NCBI GenBank assembly: GCA_030615565.1
Contig: JAUWZC010000111.1
Coordinates: forward strand, 1 to 7,219
Source of the DNA: Desulfobacteraceae bacterium
GTDB taxonomy: Bacteria; Desulfobacterota; DSM-4660; Desulfatiglandales; B25-G16
Length of the DNA stretch: 7,219 nucleotides
Direction of reading: 5' to 3'
The translations under genes and the position numbers were made by a program. The notes below the pieces were generated by a model, which was given only the letters and a program-made list of their open reading frames with translations, did no database searches and was not told the origin of the DNA. Positions 1-6,380 of this stretch are shown in pieces (within the stretch, counting starts at the first letter, position 1; every line of letters starts with the position of its first letter).

Positions 1-141
1 GAACAAAACATTGAATATCAAGTAATTAAAGGTTTAATACAGAAACCTTCACTTATGAAAATATCCTTTTTAACCTGACTTTGCCATTCTTGGTGTTGGG
101 ATCTCTTTTATCCCTTCAATTATCACTGACCTGAAATCCTC

Positions 142-190
142 TTGCATATCTTCAAAAGATAATTTATTATACGTATTATACACGTATATA
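142..190 (+). promoter_or_regulatory. Promoter and operator-like repeats of the toxin-antitoxin operon
   Basis: Two overlapping sigma70-like arrangements are visible: TTGCAT (142-147) with TATTAT (165-170) at 17 bp, and TTCAAA (151-156) with TATTAT (174-179), also at 17 bp. Overlapping the second -10 is a pair of direct repeats, TATACGTAT (168-176) and TACACGTAT (179-187), whose shared ACGTAT cores start 11 bp apart, about one helical turn. ATACGTAT (169-176) is itself a perfect palindrome. Ribbon-helix-helix antitoxins typically bind such short, evenly spaced half-sites as dimers of dimers to autorepress their operon. The repeats are seen; their use as an operator and the choice of -10 are inferred. 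Confidence 0.5.
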
Positions 191-199
191 GGGGGGGGG
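191..199 (+). promoter_or_regulatory. G9 homopolymer acting as ribosome binding site of the antitoxin
   Basis: A run of nine G preceded by A lies five bases before the antitoxin ATG at 205. No other purine-rich Shine-Dalgarno candidate exists, so this tract must pair with the anti-Shine-Dalgarno. A pure G run of this length is prone to slipped-strand mispairing, and also to sequencing and assembly length errors. Confidence 0.6.
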
Positions 200-204
200 T
201 TATC

Positions 205-435
205 ATGCAAAAAAAATTGACTATCACCATAGACGATAAAATCTATGAAGGATTACATAAAATAATAGGCAGAGGGCATATCGGTCATTTTATCGAGGAA
301 TTAGTTCGGCCACACATCTTTAATCAAGATCTTAATGCAGCTTATAAACAAATGGCTCAAGACGAAGCCCGTGAATCTGAAGCATTGGAATGGTCAGAGG
401 CAACAATAGGAGATGTTAGCGATGAACCGCGGTGA
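205..435 (+). CDS. Ribbon-helix-helix antitoxin of a MazF-type toxin-antitoxin pair
   Basis: This 76-residue protein is the antitoxin partner of the MazF ribonuclease encoded immediately downstream. Residues 3-10 (KLTITIDD) form the DNA-binding beta ribbon of a ribbon-helix-helix fold, and residues 11-38 form the two helices, including GRGHIGHFIEELVRPH, a signature of this MazE-like antitoxin group. The tail (about 40-76) is acidic and contains the typical EALEWSEATIGDV toxin-wrapping region, which blocks the toxin in the complex. The gene is expected to repress its own promoter as a toxin-antitoxin complex through the repeats just upstream. Its last 14 nt overlap the toxin gene, which implies translational coupling with antitoxin made first. 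It is not the AbrB/swapped-hairpin type of E. coli MazE, so I leave the symbol empty. The family assignment is firm; the operator contact is inferred. Confidence 0.9.
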   Translation: MQKKLTITIDDKIYEGLHKIIGRGHIGHFIEELVRPHIFNQDLNAAYKQMAQDEARESEALEWSEATIGDVSDEPR

Positions 436-748
436 AGTGTGGTGGGTGAACTTCGAACTGGCGGTTGGCGGTGAAATTCGAAAGAAACGACCAGCGGTAA
501 TCATCAGTAATGACATTTCTAACAAGTTTTTGAACAGAGTACAAGTTGTACCGATTACAAGCAAAATTGATCGTCTATATCCAAGCGAAGCATACATTAC
601 ACTTAATGAAAAGCAATGCAAGGCTATGGCAGATCAACTGACAACAGTGAGTAAATTACGCCTAATAGATTTGGAGGGAAGGGTTTCAATTTCAGACATG
701 AGAAAGGTGAAACAAGCAGTGAGAGTTCAACTTGGGTTATCCATATGA
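422..748 (+). CDS. mazF: MazF-family endoribonuclease toxin
   Basis: The product is a 108-residue toxin of the MazF/PemK (CcdB-fold) family, which cleaves mRNA in a sequence-specific, ribosome-independent way when freed from its antitoxin. Visible family motifs are RGEVWWVNF (3-11), the loop G-x-E-x-x-K ending in KRPAVIIS (22-29), VVPITSK (42-48) and the MADQLTTVSKLRL segment near residue 70. By alignment with Bacillus MazF, Arg23 and Thr46 should be the catalytic pair. I prefer ATG 422 over ATG 413: the AGGAG at 408-412 abuts ATG 413 with no spacer but lies 9 nt from ATG 422, and MazF proteins usually begin with a short M-x-R-G-E. The gene overlaps the antitoxin by 14 nt. All key residues are present, so the toxin is probably active. 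The cleavage sequence cannot be read from the protein. Confidence 0.94.
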   Translation: MNRGEVWWVNFELAVGGEIRKKRPAVIISNDISNKFLNRVQVVPITSKIDRLYPSEAYITLNEKQCKAMADQLTTVSKLRLIDLEGRVSISDMRKVKQAVRVQLGLSI

Positions 749-1106
749 ACATGGCCATAAATAGGAACGCCCCCTTGCGGAGGCGCAGACCTGAGATGCT
801 GTCTAAGGTGGGGTTAATTCTTCGGGTTTATTGTTGTCATTATTTAGCAAACTGTAAAAGGGTCAAACGGAGAATTTACCCCTTGATTGTGTTAAAATAC
901 TGTACTTCTCGAATTGGATATACTGGTGATATCACAACTCTGGAATGATTTAAGGTATTGGCAAGCTATCTTAAATTTAAAGCGAATTGATTTAATCGAT
1001 GTCTTGTGGCGCCAGTAGCGCTTTGAATACAAATAATGCAAGGAGATGTTTGTGTCCGCAGGACGAAATCCAAAAAAAGACATACTCTACCAGTGGGGGC
1101 ATAATC
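749..1106. other. Intergenic region between mazF and kynureninase
   Basis: This spacer has no convincing gene: the open frames crossing it have no family resemblance and no placed ribosome binding site. It holds the hairpin at 768-785, a perfect 10-bp palindrome GTGATATCAC at 926-935 that could be a regulator site, and a short ORF with AGGAG at 1041-1045 running into the kynureninase start (see findings). I could not place a convincing -35/-10 pair for the kynureninase; TATACT (919-924) is a fair -10 but has no partner at proper spacing. Confidence 0.5.
768..785 (+). terminator. GC-rich hairpin after the toxin gene, no T tract
   Basis: CGCCCCC (768-774) and GGAGGCG (779-785) can pair as a 7-bp stem with one C-A mismatch and a TTGC loop, beginning 20 nt after the mazF stop codon. 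No run of T follows, so it is not a canonical intrinsic terminator. It may still protect the 3' end of the toxin-antitoxin mRNA or help Rho-dependent ending. Confidence 0.35.
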
Positions 1107-2348
1107 ATGGCCGATCTGACACGTGAAGATTTTCTGAAACTGGACCGTAAAGATCAACTTGCTCCTTTCCGGGAGGAATTTTATGTCCCAGAAGGTGTGA
1201 TTTATATGGATGGCAACTCTCTGGGTGCCATGCCAAAGGCCGCGTCCAAGCGGGTACGCGAGGTGACAGACCGGGAATGGGGACATGACCTTATCAAAAG
1301 CTGGAATATGGCAGACTGGTTCAATGCCCCGCGTCGGATTGGCGACAAGATCGCCAAGATTATTGGTGCAGAGGAAGGCGAAATCGTCGCCACGGATTCA
1401 ACAGGAATTAACCTATTCAAGGCGATCAGTGCCGCTCTTGCGATCAATTCTGATCGATCCGTCATTGTAATGGAAGGCAGCAACTTCCCTACGGACAATT
1501 ACATTGCGCAGGGCCTGATTGAATTCCTAGGACGGCAGCACCAGATCCGCTTTGTGGAAAAAGACAGCATTATGGAGGCCATTGACGACAATGTGGCTGT
1601 CGTATCCCTCACCGACGTGCATTACAAAACCGGTCACTTGCTGGACATGAAGGTCATTACCGCCAAGGCACATCAGCATGGGGCGCTGACCGTCTGGGAC
1701 CTGTGTCACAGTGCTGGTGCCATCCCCATTGACCTGAATGGAGCCAATGCAGACTTTGCAGTGGGCTGCGGCTATAAGTATCTTAACGGTGGACCAGGCG
1801 CCCCTGCTTTTATTTTTGTAGCGAAACGGCACCATGGCAAGTTGAAGCAGCCCCTGACCGGCTGGTGGAGCCACAGGTCGCCCTTTGATTTCACCAGGGA
1901 CTATGAGATCGGTGAAGGCATAAACCGCATGCTGTGCGGCACACAACCTGTCATCAGCCTGTCGGCCCTGGAAGTGGGAGTGGATATCATGACACGCGTA
2001 GACATTCACAAAATCAGACAAAAATCCAAAAAAATGGGCGACCTGTTCATCGCCTCGGTGGAGCAGAAATGCGGTGACTACGGCTTCGGCATCGCAAGCC
2101 CCCGCAATGCAGACGAACGTGGCAGCCAAGTCTCACTCACCCACGAAAACAGTTATGCCATCATGCAGGCCCTAATCGAACGGGGTGTAATTGGTGACTT
2201 CCGTGCTCCGGAAATCACTCGCTTTGGCTTCACACCACTTTATCTGAGATATGTGGATGTGTGGGATGCTGTGGATATCCTGTCGGATGTCATGGCCAAT
2301 GAGATCTGGAAGGTCCCTAAATACCACGTTCGGATGGCCGTGACCTGA
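1107..2348 (+). CDS. kynU: Kynureninase (PLP-dependent hydrolase)
   Basis: Kynureninase splits L-kynurenine into anthranilate and L-alanine, or 3-hydroxykynurenine into 3-hydroxyanthranilate and alanine. It is a cytosolic homodimeric aminotransferase-fold enzyme of tryptophan breakdown. Family marks are YMDGNSLGAMPK (33-44), the PLP contact region NFPTDNY (126-132), WDLCHSAGA (197-205) with Asp198 expected to bind the pyridine nitrogen, CGYKYLNGGPG (221-231) with Lys224 as the Schiff-base lysine, and GWWSH (252-256). At 413 residues it matches bacterial KynU (about 416). ATG 1107 is chosen because GTGGGGG (1093-1099) precedes it by 7 nt and the family begins here; an in-frame extension to ATG 999 gives a 36-residue leader unlike the family. 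Sampled segments are 55-62% G+C, well above the neighbours, which suggests transfer. No kynA, kynB or anthranilate gene is adjacent, so its pathway role here is open. Confidence 0.95.
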   Translation: MADLTREDFLKLDRKDQLAPFREEFYVPEGVIYMDGNSLGAMPKAASKRVREVTDREWGHDLIKSWNMADWFNAPRRIGDKIAKIIGAEEGEIVATDSTGINLFKAISAALAINSDRSVIVMEGSNFPTDNYIAQGLIEFLGRQHQIRFVEKDSIMEAIDDNVAVVSLTDVHYKTGHLLDMKVITAKAHQHGALTVWDLCHSAGAIPIDLNGANADFAVGCGYKYLNGGPGAPAFIFVAKRHHGKLKQPLTGWWSHRSPFDFTRDYEIGEGINRMLCGTQPVISLSALEVGVDIMTRVDIHKIRQKSKKMGDLFIASVEQKCGDYGFGIASPRNADERGSQVSLTHENSYAIMQALIERGVIGDFRAPEITRFGFTPLYLRYVDVWDAVDILSDVMANEIWKVPKYHVRMAVT

Positions 2349-2669
2349 TCAACTGTCAAAATCCAGTGGGGAAATAGCAAGTCCTTGAAATCCTGAGATA
2401 TTCAGAACGTATATTCAATTACTCTGTAATTTCAGATAGTTGATGGATTGGCAAGATATCACGAGTCTGATTTTGATTTTTTGCATAGGGAAAGATGAAG
2501 TAATCAATATTCCCAAAGGCCAGGAGAACTTCTGATTAGTTATTGTATTGTGAAATTTTCAGGTAGATCCTAAGCAGAATAGGTTTATAGCAGAATACTT
2601 GAATTTTCCGGGTTTAAGGCACACCACAGCATCTTGACAGGATTGTTTAGTTGAAAGCGTGACTCAAGA
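2349..2669. other. Convergent intergenic region between kynU and the hybrid kinase
   Basis: Two genes converge on this AT-rich spacer. No gene is supported in it. Two weak secondary structures are visible: AATTAC-TCT-GTAATT (2417-2431), a perfect but AT-only-rich 6-bp stem, and ATCTTGA (2631-2637) pairing with TCAAGAT (2664-2670) across 26 nt, followed on the + strand by six T (2673-2678). The second could act as a weak terminator for rightward transcription from kynU, but the long loop makes this doubtful. Confidence 0.4.
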
Positions 2670-4376
2670 TCATTTTTTATCCAAAATCTCTCTTATCTTT
2701 TGTGACAACTGCTTCATATCAAAGGGCTTCTGAATAAACCCATCACAGCCTCGCTCTAGTATCTCAGAGGCCTGGCCATATATGCTGTAGCCACTAGAAA
2801 GGAGGACTTTAACATTAGGGTAGATCTCTTTCAATTGGTTATAGGTCTCGCCTCCACTCATCTCAGGCATGATCATATCGAGGACCACCAGGGAAATTTC
2901 GTCTTTACTCTCTTTGTAGATCTCAACGGCCTCCTTGCCTCCATCGGCCTGGATCACTGTATAACCCAAGGTCTCCAGCATCTCCTGACCAACCTCGAGA
3001 ATCATCGCTTCGTCATCAACTAATAGCAGGGTCTCCTTACCCTTTTCAATTTTTTCAGGGGTGAGCTTTTTCTCCGGGACCCCCTTTCCTGAGGCAGGGA
3101 GATAGATACTGAAAGTCGTTCCCATTCCTTTCTTAGATTCCACATCAATGTATCCACCATGGGCCTTTACCATACCGTATACAGAAGCCAGTCCAAGTCC
3201 AGTTCCCTTGGCAAGACCTTTTGTGGTGAAGAATGGCTCAAAGATGCGCTCTGTGGTCTTTTTATCCATGCCTACGCCAGTATCCCTCACAGTGAGTAAC
3301 ACGTAGCTTCCAGGCTTCACCTTGTAGGGCTTTCCCGTCATCTCCTTATCGGTCATATTCATGGTTTTCACAAAGAGCTCTCCACCCCTTGGCATGGCAT
3401 CTGCAGCGTTGACATAGAGGTTTAAGAGTATTTGCTCAATCTGCCCTTGGTCTGCCTTTATCCCTGATAAGTCCTCTGCGAGGTTTCGGTGAACGCTTAT
3501 CTCCTTTCTGGTCATGGCAAAGGTATCAGAGATCTCTTTTACCAAGAGATTCAAACTAATAGGCTTGATCTCATACTTTCCCTGCCTGGCATACCCGAGG
3601 AGCTGCTGGGTGAGGCGAGATGCACTGTGCACTGATTTCTCAATGTTCTTGAGCCGTTCGTAGTTCAGGTGGGTGGAATTGGTCTCTAAGAGCATTAAGG
3701 AGATATTTCCCTGGATACTCATGAGGAGGTTGTTGAAGTTGTGGGCAATGCCGCCTGCCAAGGTACCTATGGCCTCCATTTTCTGTGCCTGCTGGAGCTG
3801 GGCCTCGAGTGTCTTTTTTTCCTCTTCTGCCTGCTTGCGCTCGGTAATGTCTTGAACCATCCCCAGGGCTACCTTTTTTCCTTCAATGGTGATTACTTCA
3901 GTGTTCACTTCCACAATCACTTTGGAGCCATCCTTCCTAATCAAGGTGAGCTCATCAGGGCCAGTAGCTTTCCCAATTGCGTTGAACGCAAGTAATTTGG
4001 CAGTCTTAGTAATATCTTTCTGACTTAAAAGTTTCAATTTGAGGAAACTTTTGCCAATCAGCTCTTCCCTATGGTACCCAACGATTTCCTCAGCCTTTTT
4101 GTTTCCATAAAGGAATCTTCCCTGGAAATCACTGTAGTAAATCCCAATAGGGGAATTCTCAACAAGAATTCTATACTTCTCCTCAGAATGTTTAAGCTCT
4201 TCCTCCATCCGTCTAAGTTCAGTGATGAGTCTTGATAACTGGTTAATTTCTCTTAACCGCGTTTTTCCAGTTTCTTCCGCTATCCTCTTATAATATCTGG
4301 CCTCTTCTCTCGCTTCCTCTAACAGCCTTTCAAGGTCAGCAATTCTTTCTTCAAATTTTTTATGTTCTTCAACCAT
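2670..4376 (-). CDS. Cytosolic PAS hybrid histidine kinase with C-terminal receiver
   Basis: This is a 568-residue hybrid sensor kinase. In order it has a charged coiled coil (about 1-65), one PAS domain (about 66-180, ending in the usual DITERKQ), HisKA (about 186-262) with phospho-acceptor His212 in GGIAHNFNN, an HATPase domain (about 305-428), a short linker and a receiver domain (about 449-565). The ATP-binding boxes are complete: N box NLYVNAADAM (319-328), DTGVGM (365-370), FEPFFTTKG (379-387) and GTGLGLASVYG (391-401). The receiver keeps Asp454/Asp455, phospho-acceptor Asp500, Ser528 and Lys550. No signal peptide or membrane segment is present, so it senses in the cytosol. Its ATG follows the FIST stop codon by 4 nt with only a weak ribosome site, so it is probably translationally coupled to FIST. 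No DNA-binding or enzymatic output domain exists; phosphate must pass to an unseen phosphotransfer protein or regulator. Ligand unknown. Confidence 0.95.
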   Translation of the reverse strand: MVEEHKKFEERIADLERLLEEAREEARYYKRIAEETGKTRLREINQLSRLITELRRMEEELKHSEEKYRILVENSPIGIYYSDFQGRFLYGNKKAEEIVGYHREELIGKSFLKLKLLSQKDITKTAKLLAFNAIGKATGPDELTLIRKDGSKVIVEVNTEVITIEGKKVALGMVQDITERKQAEEEKKTLEAQLQQAQKMEAIGTLAGGIAHNFNNLLMSIQGNISLMLLETNSTHLNYERLKNIEKSVHSASRLTQQLLGYARQGKYEIKPISLNLLVKEISDTFAMTRKEISVHRNLAEDLSGIKADQGQIEQILLNLYVNAADAMPRGGELFVKTMNMTDKEMTGKPYKVKPGSYVLLTVRDTGVGMDKKTTERIFEPFFTTKGLAKGTGLGLASVYGMVKAHGGYIDVESKKGMGTTFSIYLPASGKGVPEKKLTPEKIEKGKETLLLVDDEAMILEVGQEMLETLGYTVIQADGGKEAVEIYKESKDEISLVVLDMIMPEMSGGETYNQLKEIYPNVKVLLSSGYSIYGQASEILERGCDGFIQKPFDMKQLSQKIREILDKK

Positions 4377-4380
4377 ATTT

Positions 4381-5604
4381 TCATTGCTCAGCTAAAACCA
4401 GCAAAACTCCTGTCCAGTCGAGCCCTCTGCTTTTTTGAAGGAGAGGGGCAACTTCAACTCCAGAATAAAAACCGAATAATGGGGTGTTATATCGGTTAAA
4501 CACTTTCTGGACTTCTGAGGCTTCCTCAATTTTGGCATTTAAGTAGCTTGCTGCCCTCCCTGCACAATCAATGTACAGCCCAAAAAGAGCTTTGCGTCCA
4601 TCTGCTTTGATTTGTTCCATGAGCTCTGCTGAATTCCTCTTTGCTGACTCCAACATTTTTGCAGTATCCCGTAGCATAAATTGTATTTCTGTGCCTTCTT
4701 CGAAGTCTGGTTCAAAAATACCAATACCCTCCCCATTTGGTAACATTCCTGTAATCAGCCTATTAACGTATTTAGCTTCTTTCGGCTCCTCAAATTTCTT
4801 ACCATGGTATCTACCTATTGTTAAAAGATCGACAGGATGTTGATGCCGCCAATCCTGATTGCCATATAACTCATCAATCATCTCAACAATCGGTTTTCCA
4901 TCCAATTCATAAATCACCGAACCCTCTATCTTTGTAATCCTATGGTAAACACCATCTAACGGGGTGCAGCCATGCATAATCCTAAATAAGGGTTTGAAAT
5001 CCCCAGTTACCATAATACCAACAACACTTTGGTTGCTAACATAAGAGCCACAAAACTGATTTGTAGAAGTAAGTGCATAATCTCCTACTAAGCCTGCACC
5101 GATAATAGGCACATTTGACTGGAGTTCTTGCTCTATCCCTTTAATTAAAGGCGATGAAGCGTTTAGGACGGGGGGTTGATTATCCGAGGCAGGAATTTTT
5201 ATCGAATCATAAAACATAAGTAAAAGCTTGCCTTCTCGTTCATGTGATAATTTTTCTGCTAATTTTTTTCCTGCTAGTTTCGCATCTTTATCTAAATCAT
5301 CTACCGCAGCAACTGTGTGTTTGATTGTATCTGATTGTAGTATTGCGGCACCTGCAGGATAACCTTCATAGGATAAATAGTCGTTAGTAATTATACCAAT
5401 AGCTGAGCCGCCAATGATTGGTACCTCGTTTCCCACAACTGATTGCAGTCCTCCAAAAAACTCATCATAATCAAGCCGCCCATTGCAAAAGGCAAATATA
5501 CAATCAGGTCTGTCTATATTACCCTTTTCTATTGCACGTGCAGCTATTTTATTACCCAATGATAAGGCGTCTTTTTCGTTACCGTACCCAATTCCTACTT
5601 TCAT
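4381..5604 (-). CDS. Stand-alone FIST domain sensory protein (FIST_N + FIST_C)
   Basis: This 407-residue protein is made only of a FIST_N domain (about 30-205) and a FIST_C domain (about 220-400). FIST is an intracellular sensory module proposed to bind small ligands such as amino acids and usually found fused or adjacent to signal-transduction proteins. Recognisable features are the glycine motif VPIIGGSAIGII (61-72), repeated as VPIIGAGLVGDY (165-176), the LFRIMHGCTPLDG segment at the domain junction, and the C-terminal LFGFYSGVEVAP (376-387) and LDWTGVLLVL. It has no signal peptide, membrane helix or output domain, so it must act through a partner. The kinase gene follows after 4 nt, making that kinase the obvious partner. 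ATG 5604 is preceded by GGAG (5615-5612) at 7 nt. Sampled segments are about 37-38% G+C. Family firm; ligand and direct contact with the kinase are inferred. Confidence 0.93.
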   Translation of the reverse strand: MKVGIGYGNEKDALSLGNKIAARAIEKGNIDRPDCIFAFCNGRLDYDEFFGGLQSVVGNEVPIIGGSAIGIITNDYLSYEGYPAGAAILQSDTIKHTVAAVDDLDKDAKLAGKKLAEKLSHEREGKLLLMFYDSIKIPASDNQPPVLNASSPLIKGIEQELQSNVPIIGAGLVGDYALTSTNQFCGSYVSNQSVVGIMVTGDFKPLFRIMHGCTPLDGVYHRITKIEGSVIYELDGKPIVEMIDELYGNQDWRHQHPVDLLTIGRYHGKKFEEPKEAKYVNRLITGMLPNGEGIGIFEPDFEEGTEIQFMLRDTAKMLESAKRNSAELMEQIKADGRKALFGLYIDCAGRAASYLNAKIEEASEVQKVFNRYNTPLFGFYSGVEVAPLLQKSRGLDWTGVLLVLAEQ

Positions 5605-6037
5605 TTTCTATCTCCACGAACAAGCATATAGACTTGTTTTTAGTCTTAAAACACGTCTGAGGTATATTTTTTATTTTATGCGATACAGAATATAATATTT
5701 TTTTATATTTAAATAAAGTATTAGCTGATAAGCTTAGAATACATTGCATCAAAATAAGGGAGAGGTAAGCAAAATTTGAGGATTTTCCTCATGGGATATC
5801 CTCTATGAACAATGAGGTGTATCATCAAGATATTGTGTTTAATCTGTACACATTAAGATTTTAGCTTCTTGCCAAAACGGATATTTGGATTTTGAATAAT
5901 TTTATTACAACATACAAACACAATACTAAACTTTTTCGCCCTTTCAATTCTTTCCAGTCATAGCAGAATACTGGATTCTTTGAAGCACAAGAGATACCAC
6001 AAGATATGGGAGCTCTGACAGAAAAAGCGGAACTATT
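5605..6037. other. AT-rich region upstream of the FIST operon
   Basis: This is the leader and promoter region of the FIST operon plus decayed DNA. The stretch 5655-5730 is extremely AT-rich with A/T runs, so -10-like sequences are too many to choose among. Next to it, 5777-5817 carries nested hairpin arms (see findings). From about 5861 to 6037 minus-strand frames stay open beside the transposase relic, but their sequence matches nothing I recognise. Confidence 0.45.
5619..5638 (-). promoter_or_regulatory. Inverted repeat in the FIST operon leader
   Basis: AACAAG (5619-5624) and CTTGTT (5633-5638) form a perfect 6-bp inverted repeat with an 8-nt centre, ending 3 nt upstream of the GGAG ribosome site of the FIST gene. 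It could be an operator, or a leader hairpin affecting ribosome access. Read on the + strand it is followed by T residues and resembles a weak terminator, but no + strand gene ends here. Confidence 0.35.
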
Positions 6038-6380
6038 TTTCCCCTGACATTTGGCACAGATAAGGGAATCAACCTTCCGCCACAAAGACAGGCGGACAGG
6101 CATATATCTTCTGGATAAGCCTTGCCCAATTCTTACGGTATTCTTTTGAATTCTCCTCTTGCTCTATAATATAGGGTATCACTCTGTCTTGATTTCCCTT
6201 TTTCCGCCTTCTGCGGGATACATTGCTGTAGTAGCCATAATAACGAACTATCTTCTCTCTCCTGTTGGGCACATGGGAGCACATGGCCCCTAACCATTCC
6301 AAGCCGTTAAAGGCCCTCTCTTGTTTCCCATCCTTGAACTGGTAGAAGTCGGTTTCTCTAGAAGAATGCCTTATCAGGCA
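6038..6380 (-). pseudogene. IS91-family transposase, C-terminal relic, frameshifted
   Basis: Reading leftwards on the minus strand, the frame through 6380-6102 gives FYQFKDGK, then NGLEWLGAMCSHVPN, KIVRYYGYYSNVSR, and KEYRKNWARLIQKIY. These are hallmarks of the C-terminal half of IS91-type (Y2/HUH) transposases, where the RYYGYYSNVSRG block is followed by KIYEVDPLICPKCQG. Here the frame breaks after KIY and resumes in another frame as KVDSLICAKCQGK (6076-6038). The break is explained by 25 extra bases (6077-6101) with hairpin symmetry. The N-terminal zinc and catalytic tyrosine domains are absent; an in-frame TGA at 6404-6402 closes the upstream side, and the small membrane protein gene lies there. 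Beyond KCQGK the expected FIED motif is not found. It is a dead fragment, evidence of past rolling-circle transposition or recombination here. Boundaries are approximate. Confidence 0.8.
6076..6096. repeat. Hairpin TCCGCC/GGCGGA inside the transposase relic
   Basis: TCCGCC (6076-6081) and GGCGGA (6091-6096) are perfect 6-bp inverted arms around the 9-nt centre ACAAAGACA. The GC-only-rich arms stand out from the AT-rich surroundings, and the element coincides with the point where the transposase reading frame is broken. It resembles short palindromic interspersed elements, but a copy number cannot be judged from this window. Confidence 0.55.

Noticed and set aside
745..948. 67-codon + strand ORF after mazF
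   Set aside because: Low-complexity, basic, Cys/Arg/Tyr-rich translation with no family resemblance; it starts inside the mazF stop region without its own ribosome site and crosses a hairpin.
999..1106. 36-codon N-terminal extension of kynureninase from ATG 999
   Set aside because: The extension has no match to KynU N-termini, and a good ribosome site precedes ATG 1107, where the family normally begins.
1527..2129. 200-codon minus-strand ORF inside kynU
   Set aside because: It is the antisense shadow of a GC-richer real gene with complete catalytic motifs, and its own translation shows no domain.
2587..5971. Thirteen-base repeat ATAGCAGAATACT near 2587 and near 5959
   Set aside because: Only 13 bases match and the flanks differ; a repeat of this length is not surprising by chance in 7 kb.
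5861..6103. 80-codon minus-strand ORF starting at 6103
   Set aside because: Only its LWRKVDSLICAKCQGK part is meaningful, as the frameshifted tail of the transposase relic; the rest is not recognisable, so it is not a separate gene.
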